In this document: piece by piece, positions 45,311 to 54,725 of the stretch | How the letters are laid out: every line of letters begins with the position of its first letter | How positions within the stretch are numbered: the first letter of the stretch is position 1 | NCBI GenBank assembly: GCA_945860865.1 | Contig: CAMARW010000001.1 | Location: 524,294 to 588,293, forward strand | Direction of reading: 5' to 3' | DNA: 64,000 nt | Source of the DNA: Chitinophaga pinensis | GTDB lineage: Bacteria > Bacteroidota > Bacteroidia > UKL13-3 | Program-made: the position numbers and the translations under genes | The notes under the pieces: generated by a model | What the model saw: the letters and a program-made list of their open reading frames with translations, nothing else | Told to the model about the DNA's origin: nothing | The model's database searches: none

Positions 45311-46465
45311 ATGAAACATTTTATCATTTATATAGGCATTGTAAACATCTTTTGGGCCTGCAACCAAGCGCCAACAGCAAAAGAAGAACCCACCCAAGAA
45401 GCTTCTACAGAAAGTGTTTCAGAAAGGGTTAGCATAAGCGAAGCGCAATTAAAAAACATGTCGCTCACTTTGGTTCAGGCCAAAGAAGAGGAGATTAAAG
45501 AAACTTTTAAGGTAAATGGGGTGATAGATGTGCCACCGCAAAACTTAGTTTCTGTGAGCATGCCTATGGGTGGTTATTTAAAAAACACCAAATTATTGCC
45601 CGGCATGCATGTAAACAAAGGAGAGGTTATTGCACTTATGGAAGACGCGGCTTATATAGATTTACAGCAAGATTTTTTAATGGCTAAAGCGCGTTTGCAA
45701 TTAGTAGAACAAGAATTTAATAGGCAGAAACAGTTAAACCTTTCTAAGGCTAGTAGTGATAAGGTTTTTGAGCAAGCCAAAGAAGCTTTTGATAATGCAC
45801 AAATAAGTTTTAAAGCTTTGTCTGAAAAGCTGCAATTAATTGGGCTAAACCCAAACAAACTAAACACACAAACCATTGCGCGTACCATTCCTATTTACGC
45901 ACCAATAAATGGATTTGTAAGTAAGGTAAATGTAAATATTGGCAAGTATGTAAACCCTACAGATATTTTGTTTGAATTGGTAAATCCAGAAGATATTCAT
46001 TTAAGTTTAAACGTATTTGAAAAGGATATGGAGCAGGTTTATATGGGCATGCAAGTAATGGCTTATACCAATTCGCACCCAAACCGAAAATATGCCTGTG
46101 AGGTTATTTTGATTGGAAAAGATATTGGTTCAGACAGAAGTGTAAATATACATTGCCATTTTGAAGAATATGATAAGTTATTGGTACCTGGAACTTACAT
46201 GAACGCCACCCTTTTTGGTAAACCTAGGAAGGCCATTACTTTGCCCAGCGATGCCATTATACACACGGGCAGCAAACATTATGTTTTTGTAGCAAGGGGT
46301 AAAAATGAATTTGAAAAAATAGGGGTTAACATTGGTACAGAGAGCAACCAAAAAACAGAAATTATTCCGCTTACACAAAGTTTAAATTTGCTCAATTTAA
46401 ACTTTGTGCAGGCAGGTGCTTATACGCTCTGGATGAAACTAAACAATGTAGCAGAGGAAGATTAA
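45311..46465 (+). CDS. CusB/CzcB-type periplasmic adaptor lipoprotein
   Basis: Membrane fusion protein joining the RND pump to its outer-membrane channel. Lipobox FWAC (Cys17). The 384-residue body has barrel-sandwich halves (VSVSMPMGGYLKNTKLLPGMHVNKGEVIALMED; IYAPINGFVSKVNVNIGKYV) flanking a long alpha-hairpin, and a beta-barrel region. It starts one base after the CzcA-TolC gene. No His-rich metal tail is present. The 3' end overlaps by four bases the stop of the convergent E1 gene. Confidence 0.88.
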   Translation: MKHFIIYIGIVNIFWACNQAPTAKEEPTQEASTESVSERVSISEAQLKNMSLTLVQAKEEEIKETFKVNGVIDVPPQNLVSVSMPMGGYLKNTKLLPGMHVNKGEVIALMEDAAYIDLQQDFLMAKARLQLVEQEFNRQKQLNLSKASSDKVFEQAKEAFDNAQISFKALSEKLQLIGLNPNKLNTQTIARTIPIYAPINGFVSKVNVNIGKYVNPTDILFELVNPEDIHLSLNVFEKDMEQVYMGMQVMAYTNSHPNRKYACEVILIGKDIGSDRSVNIHCHFEEYDKLLVPGTYMNATLFGKPRKAITLPSDAIIHTGSKHYVFVARGKNEFEKIGVNIGTESNQKTEIIPLTQSLNLLNLNFVQAGAYTLWMKLNNVAEED

Positions 46466-48483
46466 TAGCCCAATAAGGCTTGTAATGCTTCTTTAAATCT
46501 TTCTTTAGGCAAGAAATTTTGTTCTAAATCCATGTTAAAAGGCACGGGAGTATCAAGACTACCAACCCGCTTAACAGGCGCATCTAAGTATTTAAAACAG
46601 TGTTCAGAAATATGTGCGGCAATCTCTGCCCCAATGCCTCCGGTAAGGGTATCTTCATGCAAAATAATGGCTTTTCCTGTTTTCTTTACGCTGGTTTCTA
46701 CGGCCTCTTTATCCCACGGTAAAAGACAACGTAAATCAATAATTTCTGCATCTATATTTTCGGCTTTAACGTAAGCACTTGCCCAATGTACACCTGCACC
46801 GTAGGTTATAATACTAACTTCATTTCCGGGTTTAACCAATTTTGCTTTGGTTAGGTCTAGCATATAATAATCATCAAATACTTCCTCTTCTAGTTCTGTG
46901 CTTCTGTAAAGAACTTTGTGTTCAAAAAACAACACCGGATTGGGATCGTTAATGGCTGCAATCAACAAACCTTTGGCATCGGATGGGGTAGAAGGGTATA
47001 CAATTTTTAAGCCAGGCACATGAAAAAACCAGGCTTCGTTGCTCTGCGAGTGAAATGGTCCTGCACCTACACCCGCGCCCGTTGGCATCCGCACAACCAC
47101 ATCTGCTGCTTGCCCCCAGCGGTAATAACTTTTTGCCAAATTATTTACAATTTGGTTGAACCCAACACTTACAAAATCTGCAAATTGCATTTCAACCATC
47201 GCTTTCATTCCTTTGATGGCCAATCCGTAACCGGCGCCTAAAATGGCACTTTCGCATAAGGGGGTATTTCTCACTCTGCCTCTTCCAAATTCTTCCAAAA
47301 AGCCTTGTGTAATTTTAAATACACCACCGTAATCTGCAATATCTTGTCCCATTAAAACCAAGTTAGGGTGCTTAATCATGGCTTGTTTAAGTCCATCGCT
47401 AATGGCATCTACATATCGTTTACTGGTTTTGTTTTCGGTGGCAGGCTTTATAATTACATGTTGTAAATCGTGAAAATTGGCCACTGGATCTGGCACATTT
47501 GCCGCTTGGTAAACATCGCTTAATTCGTAGGCTGTATCTGGAATAATATCGGCTTCGTTCTCCACTTCTAAAATACCGGCATCTATCTCTGCTTTTATTT
47601 TTTCTTTTATTTCGGTTCGAACCGATTCTGTTAAAATGCCCTCTTCCATGAGGAACATTTCGTAGTTGTTAACTGGGTCTTTTTTGCCCCACATTTCAAA
47701 CAACTCTTGGGGTACATATTTGGTTCCAGAAGCCTCTTCATGTCCACGCATTCTAAAGGTCATGCATTCTAAAATAACAGGTCTGGGATTATTGCGCATA
47801 GAGGTACTAAGGTTTTTAACGGTATCATATACCTCTAAAATATTGTTGCCATCAATTTGGTAGGCTTCCATGCCATAACCCACGCCTTTATCGGTAAAGC
47901 TTTTAAACTTAAATTGTTGTTCAGAGGGAGTGCTTAATCCGTAACCATTATTCTCAATTAAAAAGATAACCGGTAAACTCCATACGGCTGCAGTGTTTAA
48001 TGCCTCATGAAAATCGCCTTCACTAGCGCCGCCATCGCCGCTAAATACCACCGTTATTTTCTTTTCTTCTTTAAGCAAATTTGCCAAGGCAATGCCATCG
48101 GCTACCCCCAACATGGCACCCAAGTGCGATATCATGCCCACTATATGAAACTCGTTGGTGCCAAAGTGAAAAGAGCGCTCGCGGCCTTTAGAGAATCCGC
48201 TAAACTTACCTTGCCATTGCGCAAATAATTTAGCAAATGGAATTCCTCTGCCGGTAAAAATGCCTAAGTTTCTATGTAAGGGTAAAATATATTCGTCTTG
48301 ATCCAAGGCTTTTACTACCCCAATGCTAATGGCTTCCTGACCAATACCGCTAAACCATTTACTTACTTTTCCTTGGCGCAATAAGATGAGCATTTTCTCT
48401 TCTATCATGCGAGGTTTTATAAGTGCTTCGTAGAGTGATAGGAGAGTTTGGTTGGTATATTGTTTACGATTAAATGATAGCAT
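46462..48483 (-). CDS. Fused alpha-beta E1 of a branched-chain-type 2-oxo acid dehydrogenase
   Basis: The 673-residue protein joins E1 alpha (about 1-330; TPP motif GDGGASEGDFHEALNTAAVW and the RERSFHFGTN substrate loop) to E1 beta (about 345-673; GQDIADYGGVFKITQGF, MQFADFVSVGFNQIVNN, LDTPVPF). The fusion is standard in Bacteroidota. Substrates are the 2-oxo acids of Val, Leu and Ile, feeding branched fatty acid precursors. E2 and E3 genes are not adjacent. Confidence 0.9.
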   Translation of the reverse strand: MLSFNRKQYTNQTLLSLYEALIKPRMIEEKMLILLRQGKVSKWFSGIGQEAISIGVVKALDQDEYILPLHRNLGIFTGRGIPFAKLFAQWQGKFSGFSKGRERSFHFGTNEFHIVGMISHLGAMLGVADGIALANLLKEEKKITVVFSGDGGASEGDFHEALNTAAVWSLPVIFLIENNGYGLSTPSEQQFKFKSFTDKGVGYGMEAYQIDGNNILEVYDTVKNLSTSMRNNPRPVILECMTFRMRGHEEASGTKYVPQELFEMWGKKDPVNNYEMFLMEEGILTESVRTEIKEKIKAEIDAGILEVENEADIIPDTAYELSDVYQAANVPDPVANFHDLQHVIIKPATENKTSKRYVDAISDGLKQAMIKHPNLVLMGQDIADYGGVFKITQGFLEEFGRGRVRNTPLCESAILGAGYGLAIKGMKAMVEMQFADFVSVGFNQIVNNLAKSYYRWGQAADVVVRMPTGAGVGAGPFHSQSNEAWFFHVPGLKIVYPSTPSDAKGLLIAAINDPNPVLFFEHKVLYRSTELEEEVFDDYYMLDLTKAKLVKPGNEVSIITYGAGVHWASAYVKAENIDAEIIDLRCLLPWDKEAVETSVKKTGKAIILHEDTLTGGIGAEIAAHISEHCFKYLDAPVKRVGSLDTPVPFNMDLEQNFLPKERFKEALQALLGY

Positions 48484-48500
48484 GGTTTTTAATTGAACTG

Positions 48501-48508
48501 CAAAAATA
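48501..48508 (-). promoter_or_regulatory. Candidate -7 promoter box TATTTTTG for the fused E1 gene
   Basis: Exact TAnnTTTG match, extended by CA, 17 bases upstream of the ATG at 48483. Confidence 0.55.
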
Positions 48509-48626
48509 ACTTTTTTGCTTAGATGTAATTAATATTTTAAGACCAGTTTTAAATGAAAAAACGGCAGATGAAATAAATTTTTATTTATTTTTATTTTAGT
48601 CTATTTTTATTCTTTTAATTTATACC

Positions 48627-49082
48627 ATGAAAAAAGTCGTTATTTTTTGCTTGTTTCTAATTTCTCTCAGCTCTTTTACTACTCCTAGCCAGGAAGAATT
48701 GAAATGGTATAAATGGAACGATGCTTATCCTTTGGCCCAAAAGCAAGGTAAAATTTTACTCATAGATGCTTACACAGATTGGTGCGGTTGGTGCAAAAAA
48801 ATGGATAAAGATACTTATAGCAACCCGGAGGTAATTAAGTTAATAAACAAACATTTTATTCCTGTGAAGTTTAATCCTGAGTTGCGCGATTTAACATACG
48901 AAATAGATGGACAAACTTTTACCGCCCGCGATTTTTATGCGCAGTTAACTCGTGGAGAAAATACGGGTTTTCCCACCACCTATTTTATAGACCCCAAAAA
49001 GAAATCATTATTCATAGACCCCGGCTACCGAAACGCCGAAACCTTTAAGCAAATTCTTGAAAAGGTAATTGCGGATAAATAG
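48627..49082 (+). CDS. Periplasmic thioredoxin-family protein (CGWC)
   Basis: The 151-residue protein has a signal peptide (to about 19) and a thioredoxin-7/DUF255-like fold: IDAYTDWCGWCKKMDKDTYSN with CGWC at about 55-58 and the cis-Pro region GFPTTYFIDP. Probably a periplasmic disulfide reductase or chaperone. It is a single-gene unit, and its stop is followed six bases later by a heptad repeat. Confidence 0.85.
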   Translation: MKKVVIFCLFLISLSSFTTPSQEELKWYKWNDAYPLAQKQGKILLIDAYTDWCGWCKKMDKDTYSNPEVIKLINKHFIPVKFNPELRDLTYEIDGQTFTARDFYAQLTRGENTGFPTTYFIDPKKKSLFIDPGYRNAETFKQILEKVIADK

Positions 49083-49087
49083 GGTTG

Positions 49088-49122
49088 GTCGATATTCCAT
49101 TGTCCATAGACCATAGTTTTTG
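49088..49122 (+). repeat. Degenerate 7-bp array, consensus GTCCATA
   Basis: Units GTCGATA, TTCCATT, GTCCATA, GACCATA, GTTTTTG. Same family as 13944-13992, beginning with the same GGTCGATA. It pairs with the inverted array at 49255-49289. Confidence 0.7.
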
Positions 49123-49201
49123 TTCTTTCGAAATTATTTCCGCAATTTCAAGTGCTAAATATCCATTATAAAAACCAAAACACTTAGATAGAACCTGCGA
49201 T

Positions 49202-49242
49202 AAAAAAAAAGGCTGCCTCAATTATTGGAGGCAGCCTTTTTT
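49202..49242. terminator. Bidirectional intrinsic terminator
   Basis: Nine A, stem GGCTGCCTC / GAGGCAGCC (9 bp, eight-base loop), six T. Placed between the convergent thioredoxin-like and ahcY genes. Confidence 0.92.
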
Positions 49243-49254
49243 AAATTATTATCC

Positions 49255-49289
49255 TATGGACTATGGTCTATGGTCCATGGACTATAAAC
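49255..49289 (-). repeat. Inverted degenerate 7-bp array adjoining the ahcY stop
   Basis: Plus-strand units TATGGAC, TATGGTC, TATGGTC, CATGGAC, TATAAAC. Reverse complement of the GTCCATA family at 49088. The last unit touches the ahcY stop triplet (49289-49291). Confidence 0.7.
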
Positions 49290-50602
49290 TAGTAACGGTA
49301 CATTTCCGATTTAAACGGACCTCTAACTTGAACACCGATGTAATCTGCTTGTTCATTTTCTAGGATAGTTAATTTAGCACCAATATGCGCTAAATGCAAG
49401 AAAGCAACTTTCTCATCAAGGTGTTTAGGTAATACGTAAACTTTGTTCTCGTAGCTTTCACTGTTAGTCCATAATTCTATTTGAGCCAAAGTTTGGTTGG
49501 TAAACGAGTTACTCATAACAAAACTTGGGTGACCCATAGCGCAACCTAAGTTAACTAAACGACCTTCAGCTAATACAATAATGTCGTTTCCTTCAATATT
49601 GTAAATATCAACTTGAGGTTTCAAGGTGTTTTTGGTTGAACCATAAGTTCCATTTAACCAAGCCATATCAATTTCATTGTCGAAATGACCGATATTACAA
49701 ACGATAGATTTATCGCGCATGGCTCTGAAATGACGCTCAGTAATAATTTTTAAATTACCTGTAGCTGTAACAAAAATGTTTGCACGTTGGCAAGCTTCTT
49801 CCATGGTTACTACTTCGTATCCGTCCATGGCTGCTTGAAGCGCACAAATTGGATCAATTTCTGTTACTAATACACGAGCACCTGCGCCACGTAAAGATTC
49901 AGCAGAACCTTTTCCAACATCACCGTAACCCGCAACAACAGCAACCTTACCAGCCATCATAATATCAGTAGCTCTACGGATAGCATCTACCAAAGATTCT
50001 TTACAACCGTATTTGTTATCAAATTTAGATTTAGTAACAGAATCGTTAACGTTGATAGCAGGCATTACCAAAGTGCCTTTTTTCATACGCTCATATAAGC
50101 GGTGAACACCAGTAGTTGTTTCTTCAGATAAACCTTTGATGTCTTTAGTTAACTCAGGGTAACGATCAAACACCATATTGGTTAAATCACCACCATCATC
50201 TAAAATCATATTTAACGGTTGGCCACCTTCAAAGGCAAATAAGGTTTGCTCAATACACCAATCAAATTCTTCCTCATTCTGACCTTTCCAAGCATAAACC
50301 GGAATACCTGCGGCAGCAATAGCAGCAGCAGCATGATCTTGTGTAGAGAAAATATTACATGAACTCCAGGTAACCTCGGCTCCTAAATGTTTCAATGTTT
50401 CAATTAGTACTGCGGTTTGGATGGTCATGTGTAAACAACCAGCAACACGAGCACCTTTTAAAGGCTGACTTTCGCCATATTCTGAGCGAAGTGCCATTAA
50501 ACCTGGCATTTCTGCTTCGGCTAAACGAATTTCATTGCGTCCCCATTCTGCTAGGGTGATGTCTTTTACTTTGTAAGGAAGGGCAGTTTTTGCGTCTGAC
50601 AT
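49289..50602 (-). CDS. ahcY: Adenosylhomocysteinase
   Basis: NAD-dependent hydrolysis of S-adenosylhomocysteine, closing the methyl cycle. 437 residues. Blocks: [51 protein letters not shown] with the catalytic Lys/Asp, [23 protein letters not shown] for [14 protein letters not shown] and the C-terminal [26 protein letters not shown] promoter box lies 25 bases upstream. Confidence 0.97.
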   Translation of the reverse strand: MSDAKTALPYKVKDITLAEWGRNEIRLAEAEMPGLMALRSEYGESQPLKGARVAGCLHMTIQTAVLIETLKHLGAEVTWSSCNIFSTQDHAAAAIAAAGIPVYAWKGQNEEEFDWCIEQTLFAFEGGQPLNMILDDGGDLTNMVFDRYPELTKDIKGLSEETTTGVHRLYERMKKGTLVMPAINVNDSVTKSKFDNKYGCKESLVDAIRRATDIMMAGKVAVVAGYGDVGKGSAESLRGAGARVLVTEIDPICALQAAMDGYEVVTMEEACQRANIFVTATGNLKIITERHFRAMRDKSIVCNIGHFDNEIDMAWLNGTYGSTKNTLKPQVDIYNIEGNDIIVLAEGRLVNLGCAMGHPSFVMSNSFTNQTLAQIELWTNSESYENKVYVLPKHLDEKVAFLHLAHIGAKLTILENEQADYIGVQVRGPFKSEMYRY

Positions 50603-50626
50603 ATTTATATGTTTAAAAATTTAGTG

Positions 50627-50634
50627 CAAATCTA
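50627..50634 (-). promoter_or_regulatory. Candidate -7 promoter box TAGATTTG for ahcY
   Basis: Exact TAnnTTTG match extended by CA on the minus strand, 24 bases upstream of the ahcY ATG. The rest of the 277-bp divergent gap to the bacilliredoxin gene shows no recognisable riboswitch. Confidence 0.55.
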
Positions 50635-50879
50635 AACTTAACTACCTGATAATAAAAATAAAATTTAGTCAAACTTTTGTATTCTTATTATTTTTATAAG
50701 GTGTCATTTACAAGTTACTAGGGTGCCTTTAAATCTTCCTTTAGCAATTGACCTAAATTAAATTTATTTTCGTGCCTCAACTGCAGGCTTTATGTCCCAA
50801 ATAAAAACTATAAAACTCAAAGCATAAAGCTGTAGCATTTAACTAAATATTTAAAAATCAAACCTTAAAACCAGAAATT

Positions 50880-51299
50880 ATGCCATATCCAGAAATGTTA
50901 GTTGCTCCAATGAGACAACAATTAGAGAATGTTGGATTCAAATCCTTAATGAATGCATCTGAAGTAGAAACTGCACTCAATAATAAAGTAGGTACTCAGT
51001 TAGTAGTATTTAATTCTGTTTGCGGTTGTGCCGCTGGAACCTGTAGACCAGGCGTAATTGATGCCGTAACCAATGGCAGCAAAAAACCTACTGAATTGTT
51101 AACTGTTTTCGCAGGACAAGAATCTGACGCAGTTGCAAAAGCGCGTGAATTTACGCTACCATTTCCACCTTCGTCGCCATCTATCGCTTTGTTTAAAGAA
51201 GGTAACTTGGTGCACTTCATAGAGCGCCACATGATTGAAGGTCGCAGCGCCGAAATGATTTCCCAAAATCTTCAAGCCGCATTCGACGAATATTGTTAA
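50880..51299 (+). CDS. BrxA/BrxB (YphP/YqiW) family bacilliredoxin
   Basis: The 139-residue protein has the family's CGC active site in VFNSVCGCAAGTCRPGV (about 46-62), which removes bacillithiol from S-bacillithiolated proteins, and the C-terminal HFIERHMIEGRSAEMI block. Length is normal (about 140-145). Its presence suggests that the organism makes bacillithiol, as some Bacteroidota do. Confidence 0.9.
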   Translation: MPYPEMLVAPMRQQLENVGFKSLMNASEVETALNNKVGTQLVVFNSVCGCAAGTCRPGVIDAVTNGSKKPTELLTVFAGQESDAVAKAREFTLPFPPSSPSIALFKEGNLVHFIERHMIEGRSAEMISQNLQAAFDEYC

Positions 51300-51332
51300 T
51301 TCATTTTAGACGGTTACCCAATATTCGGTTAG

Positions 51333-51360
51333 GTAGGGGAAAGTTGCGATTTTCCCCTAC
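51333..51360. terminator. Stem-loop between convergent genes
   Basis: Arms GTAGGGGAAA and TTTCCCCTAC (10 bp, perfect) around an eight-base loop. The right arm covers the stop codon of the minus-strand gene. There is no T-run, so it may be a stabilising 3' hairpin rather than an intrinsic terminator. Confidence 0.6.
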
Positions 51361-52718
51361 TCCAACACAATCAATTCATCCCCCTTTTGATAGGGCACGT
51401 AGGTTATAATTAGTTGAAACATTTCATCGGTAGTTTTCATGCTACCTTCTCTTTCTGCAATTAATTTAGGCGGGTTAAACGGGTTATTGGGGTTACTTGC
51501 CCTGTTGTCGAAATCGCCTTCTACAAAAATGGTTGATCCTCTCGGAATCTTTAACATTTTCTTAGGCATGTAAAAGTACTGCCACCTAAAGTCCCAATTA
51601 TTTATTCTAATTAACCTAATAGTATCCCCACTTGGTTTGATAGCATAGGCCCAAAAACGTTTGCCAATTAAATGCATGTGCGGCACTAAATTTACAATTG
51701 AAATATCATTGGGTACAGTAAATTTAATATGAAATGTCTTCATTTCATTGGCTGGAACCACCAAAGTTGGCTCAACGGGAGCTAAACCCAATGTGCCAAT
51801 CTGAAATTCAGCCACAGGCCGTTTAGGCTCTTTTACCCCATAATAAATTTTGTAGTAAGAAGAGTCAATTTCATCTACTGGGCTCGGACCAAAATGCATG
51901 TCGTTTAAATAAAATGCATTTTTTTTACCAACTCTAAACCCACCAATTTCATCTGGGTAAAAACTAAACTGCGCACCAGGAAGATAGTTAGAAACGCTGG
52001 GTGTCATGGGCGCATAAGTGCCATCATCATTCAGTAGTCCTAATTCTTTGTGTATGCTTGTGCTTTTAGTTTGGTCTTGGTTCACCATAAATTTACCTGC
52101 TTGTAAATTCTTTTTTTTGCTAGCATTAAATTGAATAATATGGGTGTTAACATGGTGCACCAATCGTTTGTTCCCTGGCACAAATTCTATGGCTCTAATG
52201 ATGGTGTCTTGAGGTAATTCAAAAGGAATTTTCAAAACCATAAATAAATCAGTATTATTTCCCGGAACCTTTATGGGTTTTGGCATTCTTACAATTAAAT
52301 CGGGTGCCCCATTGCTCCATTTTTTTTCTAATATTTCTGGCTGAACCAATGCAGCCGTATCTCCTGGTAAACTGCCTTCTTCTGCCCAGCGTTTTATTAA
52401 CTGAATTTGTTCATCTGTTAAATAAGTTTCATTGGCAAAATGCGTGTAGGTTGGGTCTGCTGGCCAGGGTGGCATTAACCTGTTTGCTGTAACATAGGCA
52501 ATGAGTTTAGCTTTGGAGGCAATATCATCATAACTTATTAGTGAGAAAGGAGCGGCTCCATCTTGATTGTGGCATTTGCTGCAATTTTCGTAAATAATGG
52601 GTGCAATATGTTCGGCAAACAAAACAGGTTCATTGGCGCTTGGTAGTTGTGCGGTATTTTGGCATGCCGCAATAACAATAACCAAAAATGCAGTTAAGTA
52701 CTTTAATTTATGTAACAT
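51357..52718 (-). CDS. Lipoprotein with cytochrome c and copper type II monooxygenase-like domains
   Basis: Lipobox IAAC (Cys19). The N-terminal domain carries one haem c site, CSKCH (46-50), in the NCSKCHNQDGAAPF context, with axial Met candidate MPPW (82). The rest resembles peptidylglycine alpha-hydroxylating monooxygenase: His188-His189 and His275 could form the CuH site, and HMH (347-349) with Met433 the CuM site. It starts inside the end of the redoxin gene. A haem-fed copper oxygenase in the periplasm is plausible; the substrate is unknown. Confidence 0.75.
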   Translation of the reverse strand: MLHKLKYLTAFLVIVIAACQNTAQLPSANEPVLFAEHIAPIIYENCSKCHNQDGAAPFSLISYDDIASKAKLIAYVTANRLMPPWPADPTYTHFANETYLTDEQIQLIKRWAEEGSLPGDTAALVQPEILEKKWSNGAPDLIVRMPKPIKVPGNNTDLFMVLKIPFELPQDTIIRAIEFVPGNKRLVHHVNTHIIQFNASKKKNLQAGKFMVNQDQTKSTSIHKELGLLNDDGTYAPMTPSVSNYLPGAQFSFYPDEIGGFRVGKKNAFYLNDMHFGPSPVDEIDSSYYKIYYGVKEPKRPVAEFQIGTLGLAPVEPTLVVPANEMKTFHIKFTVPNDISIVNLVPHMHLIGKRFWAYAIKPSGDTIRLIRINNWDFRWQYFYMPKKMLKIPRGSTIFVEGDFDNRASNPNNPFNPPKLIAEREGSMKTTDEMFQLIITYVPYQKGDELIVLE

Positions 52719-53266
52719 CCAATGGCCTTGGTTTTATAAGGTTTAACGGATTGACCTTGGTATATGTTTTCTAAAACATTAGCTAGGTCGTGTTCGGTAA
52801 TAACTTTTCTCTTTTTGCTCAATTCGTAGGCCCAATTATCAATTCTTCCTTGGTAAACTTTCACATTATTGGGGGTAAAAACGGCTACTTCTGGTGTTAT
52901 ACTGGCTTGTATAAAAGTAGCTAATGCTAGTTTGGTATCAAGGTAGAAAGGAATCTCCTCTAATTTGTATTTTTTTCTGAACGCACTTATTTTTTGTTTG
53001 CTAAATGTTTTGCCCGGTATAATTATAAAAAAGCTAAAATTTGCTTTTTGGTAAGTTTGAAACAAGTTTCTAATGGTAAGTGTATAGCTTTCGCAGAGGG
53101 GGCATTCTGGAGAAAGGAAAAGAATTACAGCCGTTTTATTGCTTGCTTTGGGATCTATCTGATATGCTTTTCCCGCCATTGTTTCAATGGTAATATCAGA
53201 TAAATTGTTTGTATTTTGGGCTTGAACTAGCCCAATACTGAATAACCATACAATAAAGATTTTCAT
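52703..53266 (-). CDS. Secreted redoxin (AhpC/TSA-like) partner of the cytochrome/monooxygenase-like protein
   Basis: The ATG at 53266 gives a signal peptide (MKIFIVWLFSIGLVQAQ). The 187-residue precursor has a thioredoxin-like domain with PECPLCESY (CxxC) and the long helical insertion common to Sco/AhpC-like redoxins. The C-terminal KTKAIGCYI motif recalls the redoxin part of planctomycete and acidobacterial redoxin-cytochrome-copper oxygenase fusions. The stop overlaps the next gene's start by 16 bases, so the two proteins are made together. An earlier in-frame start would run through the accC terminator. Confidence 0.75.
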   Translation of the reverse strand: MKIFIVWLFSIGLVQAQNTNNLSDITIETMAGKAYQIDPKASNKTAVILFLSPECPLCESYTLTIRNLFQTYQKANFSFFIIIPGKTFSKQKISAFRKKYKLEEIPFYLDTKLALATFIQASITPEVAVFTPNNVKVYQGRIDNWAYELSKKRKVITEHDLANVLENIYQGQSVKPYKTKAIGCYIN

Positions 53267-53284
53267 GTATACAAAGTTATTCTT

Positions 53285-53345
53285 TTTGATATTAACAAAT
53301 AAAAAAAGCGGGCTTAGCCCGCTTTTTTTATTTGTTAATATCAAA
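53285..53345. terminator. Terminator with 29-bp perfect arms including the accC 3' end
   Basis: Arms 53285-53313 and 53317-53345 are exact reverse complements around TTA. The core is GCGGGC/GCCCGC with a seven-base A/T run. The right arm holds the last five codons and stop of accC, and the left arm is their mirror image. Confidence 0.95.
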
Positions 53346-54674
53346 GGTATTCATGAAGGCTGTGGTGAAATTACCCTTCTTAAAATCTTCGTTTTGCATC
53401 AATTTTAATGCTAAGGGAATGGTTGTTTTTAATCCCGGACCCTCAATGATAAACTCTCCTAGGGCTCTTTCCATTTTGATAATGGCTTCATCTCTAGTTT
53501 GGGCTGTAACAATCATTTTAGCAATCATACTATCGTAATTACTTGGAATAGTATATCCAGCGTAAATGTGTGTATCAACCCGCACACCATGACCGCCTGG
53601 TTTGTGTAGGTAATCTATTCTGCCTGGAGTAGGTCTAAAGTTATTGTTTGGATCTTCTGCGTTTATGCGCACTTCTATAGAATGACGTGATGGGTAATAA
53701 TTTCTACCACTTATTGGAACACCTGCTGCAATCAAAATTTGTTCCTTAACTAAGTCAAAATTAATTACTTCTTCTGTAACAGGATGCTCCACTTGGATGC
53801 GCGTATTCATCTCCATGAAATAAAAATTCCTGTGCTTATCCACTAAAAATTCAATAGTACCTAAACCTTCGTAACCAATGGCTGAGGCTCCTGCAATGGC
53901 AGCTTGTCCCATTTTTTCACGTAATTCATCGGTCATAAAAGGAGAAGGACTTTCTTCTACTAATTTTTGGTGTCTTCTTTGAATAGAGCAGTCTCTTTCA
54001 GATAGGTGGCAAACTTTTCCGTATTGATCTCCAGCTAACTGAATTTCTATATGACGTGGTTCTTCTACATATTTTTCCATGTAGATACCATCATTTCCAA
54101 AGGCCGCTAAAGATTCTTGTTTGGCACTGTCCCAGTGTTTTTCAAATTCTTCATCTGCCCAAATAATGCGCATGCCTCTGCCGCCGCCACCGGCGGTTGC
54201 TTTAATAATTACAGGATAGCCAATTACCTTAGCAATTTCTCTTCCCTCTGCGGCATCTTTTAATAATCCATCTGAGCCAGGTATAACGGGAACACCCGCT
54301 TTTTTCATCGTATCTTTGGCGTTAGATTTATCTCCCATGGAGTTAATCATTTCTGGACTAGCGCCAATAAATTTGATGCCGTGTTCTCTACAAACTTGAG
54401 AGAATTTTGCGTTTTCAGATAAAAAACCGTAGCCAGGGTGAATGGCATCTGCATTGGTTATTTCTGCAGCAGCAATAATATTGTTAATGCTTAAGTACGA
54501 TTGTGCAGAGGGTGGAGGCCCAATACAAACAGCTTCATCTGCAAACCTTACATGCAAACTTTCTTTATCTGCTGTAGAATAAACTGCAACCGTTTTTATG
54601 CCCATTTCACGAGCGGTACGTATTATCCTTAATGCTATTTCGCCTCGGTTGGCAATGAGTATTTTTTTAAACAT
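53328..54674 (-). CDS. accC: Acetyl-CoA carboxylase, biotin carboxylase subunit
   Basis: ATP-dependent carboxylation of biotin on AccB. 448 residues. Motifs: [39 protein letters not shown] (ATP loop), [14 protein letters not shown] and RINAEDP. It is the last gene of the yceD-rpmF-plsX-fabH-accB-accC run, 51 bases after accB. The final codons FDINK and the stop lie within a 29-bp inverted repeat terminator. Confidence 0.97.
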   Translation of the reverse strand: MFKKILIANRGEIALRIIRTAREMGIKTVAVYSTADKESLHVRFADEAVCIGPPPSAQSYLSINNIIAAAEITNADAIHPGYGFLSENAKFSQVCREHGIKFIGASPEMINSMGDKSNAKDTMKKAGVPVIPGSDGLLKDAAEGREIAKVIGYPVIIKATAGGGGRGMRIIWADEEFEKHWDSAKQESLAAFGNDGIYMEKYVEEPRHIEIQLAGDQYGKVCHLSERDCSIQRRHQKLVEESPSPFMTDELREKMGQAAIAGASAIGYEGLGTIEFLVDKHRNFYFMEMNTRIQVEHPVTEEVINFDLVKEQILIAAGVPISGRNYYPSRHSIEVRINAEDPNNNFRPTPGRIDYLHKPGGHGVRVDTHIYAGYTIPSNYDSMIAKMIVTAQTRDEAIIKMERALGEFIIEGPGLKTTIPLALKLMQNEDFKKGNFTTAFMNTFDINK

Positions 54675-54725
54675 TTAAAAGCTAATTAATGGAACGTTAT
54701 GAATAAAACCCTGCCTAGCAGAAAC

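Noticed and set aside
50603-50879. Possible SAM or SAH riboswitch upstream of ahcY
   Set aside because: I could not find the conserved helices or the usual core sequences of those classes; the AT-rich gap is explained by a promoter box at 50627.
53267-53344. Longer N-terminus of the redoxin-like protein reading through the accC terminator
   Set aside because: The extra 26 residues come from the inverted repeat, and an ordinary signal peptide starts at 53266.
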